From NCBI GenBank assembly GCA_022575985.1, contig JAKSXM010000269.1, positions 3,162,001 through 3,226,000 of the forward strand: a DNA stretch of 64,000 nt, read 5' to 3'. Below the pieces are notes generated by a model. It did no database searches. It was not told the origin of the DNA and was given only the letters and a program-made list of their open reading frames with translations. How positions within the stretch are numbered: the stretch's first letter is position 1; each line of letters begins with the position of its first letter. A program made the position numbers and the translations under genes. The DNA is from Anagrus nilaparvatae (lineage: Eukaryota > Arthropoda > Insecta > Hymenoptera > Mymaridae). Of the stretch, positions 45,812 through 56,718 are shown piece after piece.

Positions 45812-46066
45812 CTCTTTCCTGAGGAATTGCCCCCACCACAAGTCACGTGATACACGCTTTACGCAGTTTATTTTACTTTATTTATTTAATATATTAATTT
45901 ATTTCAAATAAAATACTTGATAAATCATTTGTAAATAACTAATATTTTTATATTTAATGAATAAAAATAATTTTAAACGTTACTACATAGCTGTAGTACT
46001 ACTCCATACACGCGTTTTAATGCAAGTCACACAGAGAACGATTTAGGGAGATTCCTCAGGAAAGAG
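45812..46066. mobile_element. 255-bp TTAA element, copy 2
   Basis: Same family and length as 32694-32948, inverted. TTAA at 45808-45811 and 46067-46070. Arms: CTCTTTCCTGAGGAAT and 'attcctcaggaaagag'. Confidence 0.85.
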
Positions 46067-46070
46067 TTAA

Positions 46071-46292
46071 GGGTCGATTTCATGGAGCGTATTCTTACTA
46101 GAATCTGGGGACTCTAGAGTTGAATAGATTGAACTCTAGTAATGATCACTAAAAATTAATTAAATTTTTGCTTAGAAGCGAATTTATAGACCCTGCTCGA
46201 GCAGAAATTTAATAAATTTTGAGTCATAATTAATTATTTCTACTCTAGTGCCCCTAAAATCTAGTAAAAATACGCTCCATGAAATCGCCCCT
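46071..46292. mobile_element. 222-bp TTAA element abutting the previous one
   Basis: Ends GGGTCGATTTCATGGAGCG and complement of AGGGGCGATTTCATGGAGCG. It uses the right TTAA of its neighbour (46067-46070) as its left one and has TTAA at 46293-46296 on the right. Palindromic inside around 'ctctagagt'. Confidence 0.8.
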
Positions 46293-47280
46293 TTAATGGT
46301 CTATTTTTGCTAGTAAAAACGATAATTCTAGATAATTCTAGATGTAAAAAATTAAGTACAACGTTCCAAAAGAAAAAAAATATTGCTATTTTTTTTTTAT
46401 GAAAAAAATATTGAGAACAAAATTTTCAAAAAGCTTGAGATATCGAGTAAAAACAATATTTTCGAATATTAGTACTTTTATATAAATAAATTAGGTAATA
46501 CGTTCAAAAAGAAAAAAATATTGCTATTGTTTTTATTTTTTTATGTAAAAAATTTTGAAAAAATTAAGTTTAGATCCAAAACATTAAAACTTTAAAGGAT
46601 ACTTCTATACTAGTTCTTTCCCAGAAAAAATGAGTGTACTACTTTCAAAAAGGAAAAAATATTGCTGTTTTTAAAAATTTTTTTATGCTAAAAGTTATGA
46701 GAAAAAAAATTTCAAAAAATTAATTGTTAAATTGGAAATATTGAGTAATAACCATATTTTCAGGTATTGGTACTTTCATAGGAAAAAATTAAGTACCAAT
46801 TAAAAAAAGAAAAAATTTTTGGTGTTTTTAGCATTTTTTTGTGACAAAAATTGAAAAAAGACTGAAAATTTTAATTTTATCACCCCAAAATGTTTTCCAA
46901 TTTTCCAAAATGGCGGACCAGAAAACATGAAAAAACAACTTTCTACGTTTCCTAGGCGTTTTCGAGGTTGAGAAAAACGTATTTATGAGTGAAAATTTTC
47001 AGCATTGTCTGGGGATCTTAGGGCACTTCTTTTGTCGGAAAAAAACATTTTTTATTAACATTTTGGGGTGAAAAAATAAAAATTTTCAGTCATAAAAACG
47101 GTTTTCTCAACCTCAAAAACCCCTAGGTAATGTAGAAAGTTGATTTTTTCATATTTTTTTTGTCCGCCATCTTGGAAAATCAGAAAATATGTTGGGGAGA
47201 TAAAATGAAAATTTTGTCATAAAAACGTTTTTCTCAACCTCGAAAACCCCCAGGTAATATATTATATATCCTGTATAATA
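46293..47280. repeat. Inverted ~150-bp repeats and a small fold-back
   Basis: 46360-46860 holds inverted units of the family at 37780-38234. At 46870-47010 and 47050-47230 a second inverted pair shares 'ctcaacctc(a/g)aaaac', 'aaaatggcgga' / 'tccgccat' and 'ccccaaaatgtt'. No gene. Confidence 0.6.
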
Positions 47281-48551
47281 TATACTTTAAAAAATACTTT
47301 GAATCATTATTTCCTTGGTTGATTATGGCTTTTTTTACAGATAATTTTTTCACCCAATACTCTCGCGTTTTGCACTAAATTTTAATTTTCTTTACTACGA
47401 GTAATTATTTTCTCCATCCTCAAAAACATAATTTGCCAAATGATTAAGATACCCTAAATCATCTGCAAAATAATTTTTAGGTTAAAAATATTTTTAAATT
47501 TATTTTACTGACAAAATTTAAAAAACTATTAAATTGATGTATTTTGAACTTGACACTTTTTCTTAAAATTTTTGCATTTTATTTTTCTTCGTCTGTGTAT
47601 TTAATTATAGCTGTTTCTTCTTCTTTTGCATTATGTTCGGTTTGAGGTTTTTTTTCAATGCTAGTATTTAATTGCTATCCAAAAAAACTAATGCATAATT
47701 CATTATTTTATTATAATTAAAATTTTTTTAGTATAAATTAAATTAACTTATATTTTTTTATAAAATCTAAATTTCAATAATATTATAGGTTATTACTGTT
47801 TTTCATAACCAAAACATGTATGACGTCTAAAAAAAAAATTGTTTTACAAAAGTGAATTCGGTTTAATTTTTTGTTTAGATGTCATACATGTTTTGGTTTA
47901 AAAATTTATTCGTAATGCAAAAGAAGGAGAAACAGCTATATAATTAAACACACAGACGAAGAAAAATAATATGCAAAAATTTTAAGAAAAAGTGTCAAGT
48001 TCAAAATACATTATTTTAATAGTTTTTTTAATTTTGTCAGTAAAATAAATTTAAAAATATTTTTAACCTAAAAATTATTTTGCAGATGATCCATGTAGAA
48101 TACCTTAATCATTCGGCAAATTACGTTTTTGAGAATGGAGAAAATTACTCGTAGTAAAGAAAACGCAAAATCTATTTACCCAGAAATTTTTTACGTAAAA
48201 TGCACTCACACATTTACAAAAAAAAATTTTTTGAAACTCGACTTGAGGTTTGTTTTGCTTGCTTTTCTGCACTCTTCACTGAAAATTAAATTTTTTTTGA
48301 AAAATTAAATATTTTTTTAAATGCTTTATAAGATTTAAATATATTTTTAAAAAAATTTTGAATTAAATCTTTGAAAAAAAGTTTATAAAATTTCGAGGTT
48401 ATTTATCCAGAATATCTGGGTAAATAGACGCAGCCTAAAGAAAATCAAAATTTAGTGCCAAACGCGGGAGTATTGTGTGAAGAAATTGACCGTAAAAAAA
48501 GCAAAGACATCAACCAAGGAAATAATGATTCAAAGTATTTTTTTAAATATA
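47281..48551. repeat. 1.3-kb palindrome
   Basis: Arms begin TATACTTTAAAAAATACTTTG and end in its near complement; inner matches include 'cattatttccttggttgat', 'ggagaaaa' around 'attactcgtagtaaag', and 'gtcatacatgttttggtt' near the centre (47850). The right arm is longer because of the insert 48164-48435. Confidence 0.8.
48164..48435. mobile_element. 272-bp insert with 9-bp target duplication
   Basis: TAAAGAAAA occurs at 48155-48163 and 48436-48444; the left arm of the host palindrome (near 47385) has it once. The ends share TCTATTTACCCAGA in inverted orientation a few bases in. A 9-bp duplication is usual for Mutator-like elements, 8 bp for hAT. Confidence 0.6.
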
Positions 48552-48822
48552 CACGGAAAAAATTCTAAGTTATATTGACAAATAACTTTGTTAAAATATG
48601 CCAACAAAGTATTTGTTGAATTGTCATAGTTACTTAGTTGATTCAAACAGAGTGAAAATTTTGTTTAAAAAAAATTATTTTTTTATTTTTTTTTTATTTT
48701 TTTTTTTATTTTATTTTTTTTTTAATTAATTATTTTTTTTTGATAATTATTTTTTTATATTTATTGAGGCACTTATATATTTATTAATTTAAAATCTGTT
48801 AAAAAAAACCGAAGAAAAATTT

Positions 48823-48908
48823 TGACTCCTGCTGGTATTGAACCGGTGACCGTGGCTTCGAGCGTGGCTTCCAAAGCAGCGACATTATCCATTCTGCTAA
48901 CATGACAC
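48823..48908 (-). tRNA. Diverged tRNA-like sequence
   Basis: On the minus strand: an A-box-like TTAGCAGAATGGATA, an anticodon-like arm with loop TTTGGAA, a long extra arm and a near B box (GGTTCAATACC). Stems are imperfect. Probably a tRNA pseudogene or SINE head. Confidence 0.4.
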
Positions 48909-49235
48909 TTCGATTTAATAAAAAAATTTTAAGTACTATATGTTACAGATAATAATTTTCGAAATTATATGCAGAGTAAATTATACATACCCAGCGAAAT
49001 GCAAGTTAAAACTATCATTAATTAATTTAGAATTGGTCTTTACGAACAAAGATGTTAATAATACTACTACTGAATGTGGTATACATTTAAGTACTCGACA
49101 TAGTAGTGGAAAATTTAATTGAAAAATTTTTCAATTTTTCAATAATTTTTTGCATCTGAAAAATTGTGTAATGGTGTTATAAATTGAAAAAAAGTGATAT
49201 TAATAAATAATATATATTTCTCAAAAATAAAAAGA

Positions 49236-49295
49236 TGCCAGAGCCGGTGGGATTTGAACCCACGATTATTTCATAACTAGTGAAATCGCTTTAGC
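49236..49295 (-). tRNA. tRNA-like sequence, 5' part missing
   Basis: Has the T arm, B box and anticodon-like arm of the unit, but stops at GCTAAAGC where the inverted neighbour starts, so the acceptor 5' strand and A box are lost. Confidence 0.6.
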
Positions 49296-49305
49296 GATTG
49301 GCCCG

Positions 49306-49383
49306 GACGCCGTAGCTTAGTTGCCTAAAGCGATTTCACTAGATATGAAATAATCGTGGGTTCAAATCCCACCGGCTCTGGCA
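49306..49383 (+). tRNA. tRNA-like sequence (anticodon loop reads AGA)
   Basis: A box TAGCTTAGTTGCC, perfect B box GGTTCAAATCC, T stem GTGGG/CCCAC, D stem GCTT/AAGC, a TTTCA/TGAAA stem with loop CTAGATA. Loop position 33 is T as expected; the three next bases AGA would read Ser codons, but the short extra arm is wrong for tRNA-Ser. The acceptor pairs GCCG/CGGC only in its inner four positions. Ends GGCA. A T-run (CTTTTTATTTTT) lies 3 bases downstream, as for pol III termination. Best called tRNA-derived. Confidence 0.6.
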
Positions 49384-49942
49384 TCTTTTTATTTTTGAGA
49401 AATATATATTATTTATTAATATCACTTTTTTTCAATTTATTTGTGTTTATAACACCATTACACAATTTTTCAGTTGCAAAAAATTATTGAAAAATTGAAA
49501 AATTTTTCAATTAAATTTTCCACTACTGGTTATGTATAAAAGGAGTATAAAGTATTGTTTATAGCTAAAAGAAGAAGAAAACATTTTAATATTTATAGAG
49601 TATAGCGTCTGCTCTCGCCCGGTAAAGATATGTCTCTAATATTATAAATATAAAAAATAAAAAAAAAAATAGTAATTCATAATTTTTAAAAAATCTTGTA
49701 AACTTTAACAGCCCTTACAGTATTATTTTCTTAGTTAAAATTATTTGTGTGTGTGTATCAAAAAGAATTTAAAAATTATAAATACAAAAAAAACAGGAAA
49801 TATTTCTGTTAAGTTTTATTTGTGGTTTTTTATTCAGTATAACATTTCAGAGAAACCTGACTTTAAATATTGAAATTTTAGGACTTTTTTTTTGCTATAT
49901 TGACTCTAATTATTACATACATACATGCATATAAACATTATA

Positions 49943-50380
49943 ATTAATCTAATTTTTATCGTTCTTTATATTTTTTAAATAATTAATTAAGAATCATTCT
50001 TACGAACAAATGATGTTAATAATTCTACTACTGAATGTGGTATACTTTTAAATACTCGACATAGCAGATATCAATAACATATTCGTTGGAAAAATTAATT
50101 GAAAATTTTTTTTTAACTTTTCAATAATTTTTTGCAACTGAAAATTTGTGTAATGATGTATTAATTAAATTGAAAAAAAGTGATATTTTTAAATAATAAA
50201 TATTTCTCAAAAATAAAAGGATGCCAGAGCCGGTGGGATTTGAACCCACGATTATTTCATATCTAGTGAAATCGCTTTTGCCGACTAAGCTACGGCGTCC
50301 AGGCCAGTCCACCGACTTTATTTTGATATCTTCTTAAATATGAGAGGGAAATTCTTCGACCTAGTGCCATTTTTAATAAT
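49943..50380 (-). repeat. Full ~437-bp tRNA-containing unit
   Basis: Begins with the same 'taatctaatttttatcgttc' string that starts the next unit at 50381, so units are in tandem with a ~437-bp period. Includes 'ggcactaggtcgaag' on the minus strand upstream of the tRNA-like part. Confidence 0.75.
50222..50299 (-). tRNA. Complete tRNA-like sequence, minus strand
   Basis: Same 78-base sequence as the other copies, with changes in the D loop (CGGCAAAAGC). Both A and B boxes present. Preceded on its strand by 'aaagtcggtggactggcctg', as in the copy at 51144. Confidence 0.6.
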
Positions 50381-50648
50381 TAATCTAATTTTTATCGTTC
50401 GTTATATTTTTTAAATAATTAATTAAGAATCGGTTTTACGAACAAATGATGTTAATTATACTACTGAATGTAGTATACATTTAAATACTTGACATAGCAG
50501 ATATCGTTGGAAAAATTAATTGAAAAATTTTTTTTAATTTTTCAATAATTTTTTTCAACTGAAAATTTGTGTAATGATGTTGTAAACACAAATAAATTGA
50601 AAAAAAGTAATATTAATAAATAATATATATTTCTCAAAAATAAAAAGA

Positions 50649-50708
50649 TGCCAGAGCCGGTGGGATTTGAACCCACGATTATTTCATATCTAGTGAAATC
50701 GCTTTAGC
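50649..50708 (-). tRNA. tRNA-like sequence, 5' part missing
   Basis: Same truncation point as 49236-49295. Confidence 0.6.
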
Positions 50709-50718
50709 GATTGGCCCG

Positions 50719-50796
50719 GACGCCGTAGCTTAGTTGGCTAAAGCGATTTCACTAGATATGAAATAATCGTGGGTTCAAATCCCACCGGCTCTGGCA
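50719..50796 (+). tRNA. tRNA-like sequence, plus strand
   Basis: Matches 49306-49383 with GTTGGCTAAAGC in the D arm, the likely ancestral form. T-run terminator follows. Confidence 0.6.
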
Positions 50797-51060
50797 TCTT
50801 TTTATTTTTGAGAAATATATATTATTTATTAATATCACTTTTTTTCAATTTATTTGTGTTTATAACACCATTACACAATTTTTCAGTTGCAAAAAATTAT
50901 TGAAAAATTGAAAAATTTTTCAATTAAATTTTCCACTACTATGTCGAGTGTTTAAAAGTATACCACATTCAGTAGTAGTATTATTAACATCTTTGTTTGT
51001 AAAAACCAATTCTAAATTAATTAATTGTTTAAAAATATAACGAACGATAAATTCTTAAAA

Positions 51061-51399
51061 TTATTATTAAAAATGGCACTAGGTCGAAGAGTTGCCCTCT
51101 CAAATTTAAGAAGATGTCAAAATAAAGTCGGTGGATTGGCCCTGACGCCGTAGCTTAGTTGGTTAAAGCGATTTCACTAGATATGAAATAATCGTGGGTT
51201 CAAATCCCACCGGCTCTGGCATCTTTTTATTATTGAGAAATATTTATTATTTATTAATATCACTTTTTTTCAATTTATTTGTGTTTATAACATCATTACA
51301 CAATTTTTCAGTTGCAAAAAATTATTGAAAAATTGAAAAATTTTTCAAGTAAATTTTCCACTACTATGTCGAGTATTTAAATGTATACCACATTCAGTA
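51061..51399 (+). repeat. tRNA-containing unit, plus strand, split by a palindrome
   Basis: Starts 'ggcactaggtcgaagag', then the tRNA-like part and AT tail to 'cattcagta'; the tail resumes at 52619 after the insertion and ends near 52720. Confidence 0.8.
51144..51221 (+). tRNA. Complete tRNA-like sequence, plus strand
   Basis: D arm reads GTTGGTTAAAGC. A box, B box, T arm and terminator present as in the others. Confidence 0.6.
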
Positions 51400-52618
51400 C
51401 ACTGAGAAAATTATATAATTGTGACAATGATATCATATAATCATATTTGTACGATTATGCATGTAATCACCCTGATGATATTATATCATCAGGACAATAA
51501 TATTCTGTAATCCTGGCAATTGTATGCATATCATTGGGGCAATTATACATATAATCCTCCTGATGATATCATATAATCAAGGCAATTATATTTAATATTT
51601 TGTTTTTTTTTTCAAAATATTTATTTTTTGGGTATATGAAGAAACTCACAAATAATTAATTGCGTATTTTTTTCTAATTTTTTATAAGTTCTTTTAAAGA
51701 TTTTTAAAAATTTTAATTTTTATTATTTTTATCTTTGGTATTTTTGTTAATTTTTTTTTACGCTCGCACGCTTTCGTTTGTTATCAATTATCGATACCGT
51801 AACCCTAATCTAATCTAATCGCATATGTATTATAGAGAAATAGCAAGCGCTCGCCAATCATCATTCTTATTGTGTATTATATCCTCGGTCCTTATATAGT
51901 AAGTGGAACATATTTTTGACACTTGCGAGAGAAAAGACCTTAGCATCTAGCGGTTGAAAATTAAAACCATGCAGCGCACAAAATTCGAATTCAAAAAAAG
52001 TTTAAAAAAAATTTATTCTAAATTTTAATTTAGCGCCGTGTATTGTTTTAATTTTCAACCGCTAGATGCTAAGGTCTTTTCTCTCGCAAGTGTCAAAAAT
52101 ACGTTCCACTTACTATATAAGGACCAAGGATATAATACACAATAGGAATGATGATCGGCGAGCGCTTTATAATACATATGCGATTAGATTAGATTAGGGT
52201 TTACGGTATCGATAATTGATAACAAACGAAAGCGTGCGAGCGAAAAAAAAATTAACAAAAATACCAAAGATAAAAATAATAAAAATTCAAATCTTTAAAA
52301 GAACTTTATTAAATAATAATAATTTAAATAATAAATTAGGTAAAAATACATAATTAATAAATATCTGTGAGTTTCTTCATATACCCAAAAAATAAATATT
52401 TTGAAAAAAAAAACAAAAAATTAAATATAATTGCCTTGATTATATATGATATCATCAGGAGGATTATATGTATAATTGCGCCAATGATATGCATATAATT
52501 GTCAGGATTACAGAATATTATTGTCCTGATGATATAATATCATCAGGGTGATTACATGTATAATCGTACAAATATGATTATATGATATCATTGTCACAAT
52601 TATATAATTTTCTCAGTG
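51400..52618. mobile_element. 1219-bp palindrome with TA target duplication
   Basis: Starts CACTGAGAAAATTATATAAT and ends with its complement; TA at 51398-51399 and 52619-52620. Sibling units at about 50957-50985 and 49060-49085 have the uninterrupted 'cattcagtagtagtattatt' site. Arms are ~600 bp with few mismatches, centre near 52010. The middle third is GC-richer ('cgctcgcacgctttcg', 'aaccgctagatgctaagg'). No coding frame. TA insertion fits the Tc1/mariner group; TIR resembles that of 19509-19736. Confidence 0.9.
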
Positions 52619-52720
52619 TAGTAGTATTATTAACATCTTTGTTCGTAAAGACCAATTCTAAATTAATTAATTGTTTAAAAATATAACGAACGATAAATTC
52701 TTAAAATTATTATTAAAACT

Positions 52721-53230
52721 ATCATAAATAATTTGTAGGAAATCCCATTTCTTTATTATAATAATAAAAAATAATAATATAAGCAAAAGTATTATGCATA
52801 CCCGCAGTGAAATTTATATTTAAAAATAATACTTAAAACTGTCATTAATAATTTTTAGGAAATTCCATTTCTTTATTGAATAATAATAAGAAGAGCATAA
52901 AAGGATAGAAAGAGAAAGAATGAATAAATATTTTAATATAAAAGAAAAAGCATTGACCTAACTATTAAAATTATCATATTAATGTTGTAGGTTGTTGGTT
53001 TATCTAACACTATGTTGATTCAACAAAGATTTAAGTGGTTAACTTAACAATTATAATTTTGCTTGAATCAACAAAGTATTTGTTGGTTTAATGTTTTTAT
53101 TTGACAATTCAACGTTTAATCTTTCCATTCAACAACTTAAAGAACTAATCTTATTTCAGCTACGTAATCCGTTTATTTTGTCTTATATTTTTTTTACGTG
53201 TATATATTATATTATACATATATTATTCAA
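52721..53230. other. AT-rich sequence after the tRNA array
   Basis: Includes a diverged duplication of 'ctat/gtcataataatttgtaggaa' (52725 and 52840) and several 'caacaaagtatttgttg' inverted strings also seen at 48600-48625. Confidence 0.4.
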
Positions 53231-54435
53231 GGGTGTAGTGTGAAAAAAGGTCAAATCTCACGCTGCCAATGAAAGTACATGCATCGAGGTGAAACCTTTT
53301 GCCTTCGTCTCAGAAAAATAATGCCTAAAAAGCGTCTAATCGGAAAATTGTATAGTATGTCAAGGGGTATTTCCCTACCCATTTTTCACCCCCTTACCCC
53401 TCCAATATTGAATTGTAATAAAAAAATTTTTCGTACACATTTTAATGATGCTATGTGGTTATATTATAGGCTACTAAATTAGAATTTAGGTTCAAAAATT
53501 ACATTTAAGAGGTTCCAAAGTGTGAATTTGACCTCTCTTCACCCCAAATACCCCCAAAATTTAAATAAACTTTTAGAAAACTTATGTTAAAAATTCAATT
53601 AAGTAATTGTGTTTTTTAGATCGCTGAACTCAAAAATGATGCCAACAATGATTTTTAAGGGGTAAATTAACCCTTATTCCCACCTCTTTCGCCCCTCAAA
53701 AACTCATTTTCCCAAGGAACTTTTTTTTTTATTTTTAAAGGTTCTGGTAGGTTTTTTTGGACGCTGTTCTCAAAAATTATGTCAGAAATTTAATTCAACA
53801 GGTTCTAAAGGGTGAATTTGGCCATTTTTCACCCCAAATACCCCAAAATTTACATAAACCTTTAAAAAACTTTTTTTTAAAACTAAATCGAACTAAATTA
53901 AATAATTGGATTTTTTAGGTCGCTGAACTTACAATTGATGTCAAGAATTAATTTTAATAGGTTCTAAGAGGTAAATTTGCCCTTATTTCTATCCTTTTCA
54001 CCCTTCAGAAAAACTCATTTTGCCAAAGGAACTTTTTATTTTATTTTTAAAGGGTCTAGTAGGTTTTTTTAGACGCTGATCTCAAAAATTCTCTCAGAAA
54101 TTAAATTTAATTGGTTCTGAAGGGTGAATTTGTCTATTTTCCACCCCAAATATCCCATTTACATAAAACTTTGAAAAACTTTTTTTTAAAATTAAATTAT
54201 ATAATTGGGGTTTTTAGGTCGCTGAACTCAATAATGATGTCAAGAATTACTTTTGTTAGATTCTCAGAGGTAAATTAACCCTTAATACCACCCCTTTAAT
54301 CCCTCAAAAACTCATTTTGCCAAAATAACTTTTTTTTTATTTTCAAAGTGTCTAGTAGGTTTTTTTGGACGCTGATCTCAAAAATTATCTCAGAAATTAC
54401 ATTCAAGAGGTTCTAAAGCGTGAATTTGGATTAAC
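53231..54435 (+). repeat. ~303-bp satellite, nearly four copies
   Basis: 'aactcatttt(g/c)ccaa' at about 53703, 54005 and 54308; each unit also contains 'ggtgaatttg' and 'caccccaaataccc'. A 67-codon frame at its start has no motif. Confidence 0.85.
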
Positions 54436-55204
54436 TTTACCGTTCATTATTTCATGTGTTTTATATACATCCAGAATCTTAGGAACTATCTGGATTAGAA
54501 GGTCTTAGAATAGTAAAAATACGCAATGCTAATACCTTTAATATTAAGATTGATAAATCAATTATTATTATTATTATAGAATTTATTTTGCCTCAGCAAA
54601 AATATGCAATCAATTAATGCAAGGTTACCTTAAGAAACAAGTATGCCAATATAGTATATACGCTTCAAGAATCAAGATAACTTTGAATTTTACAGCAATT
54701 CAATTATTTTAAAAAGTTGTAATTAGTTGATAATATTTTTAAATAAATATATTTATGTCCTACTTAATTGAAATAAGTTAAGAACCATGATAATCGTAAA
54801 AAAATTGTAAAGGTCAATAATATACCTTATGTCCAACCACATGGTAAATCACATGATAAATCATTATGTTTCTTTTTATGCGAAGTATAATTTTCTATTT
54901 TCATATTTTTTACCTTAAATAATTAAATAATTTTGTTTTTGATATTATATAAAGAAAGCTTAAATAAAAAAGTATTATATTTTTCTTAAGTAAAAATGAA
55001 GTAAAAAACGATAAAAAAGTACAAGCTCCAAATATCATTGTTGCTATCCTTTACTTATTAAAGCTCTTATATTTACTTATAAAAGCTCTCTTGCTATCTT
55101 ATGTAAATGAATGGGCGAGCTCGATTATAATTGCGAGCCGACCGCACGTAAAATCATTCATTTTTCTTCTGTGTTGCATGCCAAATAAAAAAATGATCTC
55201 TCAA
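54436..55204. other. AT-rich spacer
   Basis: No repeat partner or exon seen; a short balanced patch at 55110-55150 ('gggcgagctcg…cgagccgaccgcacg') is partly palindromic. Confidence 0.3.
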
Positions 55205-55528
55205 CTAGTGACTTGATCCCTGGTCTTCCTTCCTTGATGTAGTTCCAAGTGAATCAAAAGAGTTAGTCCCCTTCGAGCTGGACATTAAGGTTAGTTTTTA
55301 TTTTGATTGATTGACGTTGGTTACCATCTTTATGTTAAGCCGATAAGCATCTGCAGGTTGACACCTAGGTGAATTACTCCCTTGGTATTTGCCTGTAGAC
55401 GTTGAAGACGATTTTACAACCTCTCGTATTTGTAAAAGCTGGACCTTGAGGTGGTTTCTACCCAAAGGAAATAGGAAAGTCACATCATTTGTAGTTACTC
55501 CAAGTAGGACAAATCTGCGGTCAGCCAT
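55205..55528 (-). CDS. Candidate small gene, two exons, unrecognised
   Basis: A minus-strand frame of 76 codons starts with ATG at 55528 (context AAAATATGGC) and reads to a stop at 55298. A spliced model is also possible: donor after CCTAG at 55365 (GTGTCA, weak), acceptor CCAG at 55278, second exon 55205-55277, giving 78 residues with the frame kept. The N-terminus has hydrophobic Phe-Val-Leu-Leu-Gly-Val, the C-terminus is Ser/Thr-rich. Base content is clearly nearer 45% GC than the neighbourhood, and no repeat partner exists here. The plus strand also has open segments, so strand and structure remain uncertain. Confidence 0.35.
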
Positions 55529-56710
55529 ATTTTAATCTTATCTGTATAATTTTTATTATTGTATTGAATCACCTTTTATTCAAAATTATGTATGATATGC
55601 ACCCGGTTATTATTATTTTAAATTGTATCGATTCACTAAATGCAATGCATTGTAACAGTGATATAAATAAATAACTTAATCCAATAATTTAATTAAGTGC
55701 ATAATTGTACAATTGAACTTTACTATTAAAAGGCTACGTACACAACGAATGTAAATTAATCAAGTGTTAAATATAATATTTTTTTTTTTCTTATTTTTTA
55801 AAATGCAAATGACCGTGTCTTATTATTTACAATTTTTCTCACCTAATGAATCTGGTAAAGTCTATATGCAGTAAAGAAACCATGGTACTTCAGGCCCCCT
55901 ACCGTTCCGTCTCATTATGATTTATTATATTACAATTAAAAAATATTTAATAATCAAAATACATTTTAATAAATAAGTAAAATAATTTATATATTTTTTG
56001 TATTATTTACATGTGAAAAATTATAAAGTAATCAATTTTACCAGAAAAATTTTATTTAGTAATAAATAACTTTACAAGCAAATTAATTTAAAAAAAAAAT
56101 GGCTTTACACCTATAGCTTTATAACATTGCGATAATGCTTTTTTTTAGAAATAACATTTCTCCTCTTCGTTGTTTGTGTACTCCTTCTAAAGAATTGCAG
56201 TTAGTTAGCATGTCGTTGAAAGGAATATGTTTGTTTATAAAGAAATATACCAATTTAAAAAGACTAATTATTATCTAGAGAAGCTCAATTGGTCATCTAC
56301 TGATGAGCCAACCTAATTTTCTATAAAGAAACACTAAAAATTTACATATTAATAAAGTTTTTCAAAATAAACTTTTAAAATTATTATTTATTACGTATGA
56401 TTTATTATATTCTAATTATAAAATATCTATTTGTTAATGTTTTTGAAATATTTCCCGTTTTGCCTGTAGCTCTTACTATAACAAAAAATTTTATTTAATC
56501 ACGCGTGCTTTTACTATAACATAGCACTCAGGATATAAAAAAATTAATCTGGTTTGAAATTTCATAAAACGTTTAAAAATAAACAAGTATTTAATGGCCA
56601 AATAAATTACGGTTTTCAACAAAAAATGTTATTAAATTTAAAAATTAACATTTTTTTCGGCTAGCATCTAAAAATTCCTTTTTAACCCCCCGGGAAAAAA
56701 TCAATCATGT
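55529..56710. other. AT-rich spacer
   Basis: Nothing recognised in the long A/T-rich run. Confidence 0.3.
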
Positions 56711-56718
56711 ATCCCCAT

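Larger units (their letters stand above)
49017..49525. repeat. Palindromic tRNA-like unit 1
   Basis: About 250-base arms meet at 'gattggcccg' (49295-49305). Each arm contains a tRNA-like sequence and the same AT-rich tail ending 'ttaattgaaaaatttttc'. Divergence between arms is very low. Confidence 0.85.
50381..51060. repeat. Palindromic tRNA-like unit 2
   Basis: Same head-to-head structure as unit 1, with the same 'gattggcccg' junction at 50708-50718. Arms extend to 'aaatataacgaacgataaa' at the right. Confidence 0.85.
48552..53206. mobile_element. Possible composite element around the tRNA-like array
   Basis: TA followed by CACGGAAAAAA at 48552 and its near complement TTTTTTTTACGTG before TA at about 53206 could be the two ends of one TA-inserted element; both ends also carry 'acaaagtatttgttg'. 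The ends are similar rather than strongly matched, so this is tentative. Confidence 0.3.

Noticed and set aside
49306..51221. Functional tRNA-Ser genes
   Set aside because: The acceptor stem pairs only partly, the long extra arm of tRNA-Ser is missing, and the copies sit in repeat units; tRNA-derived is safer.
51790..51830. AACCCTAATCTAATC strings resembling telomere repeats
   Set aside because: Only a few imperfect units, mirrored in the palindrome, with spacing that does not fit an insect TTAGG array.
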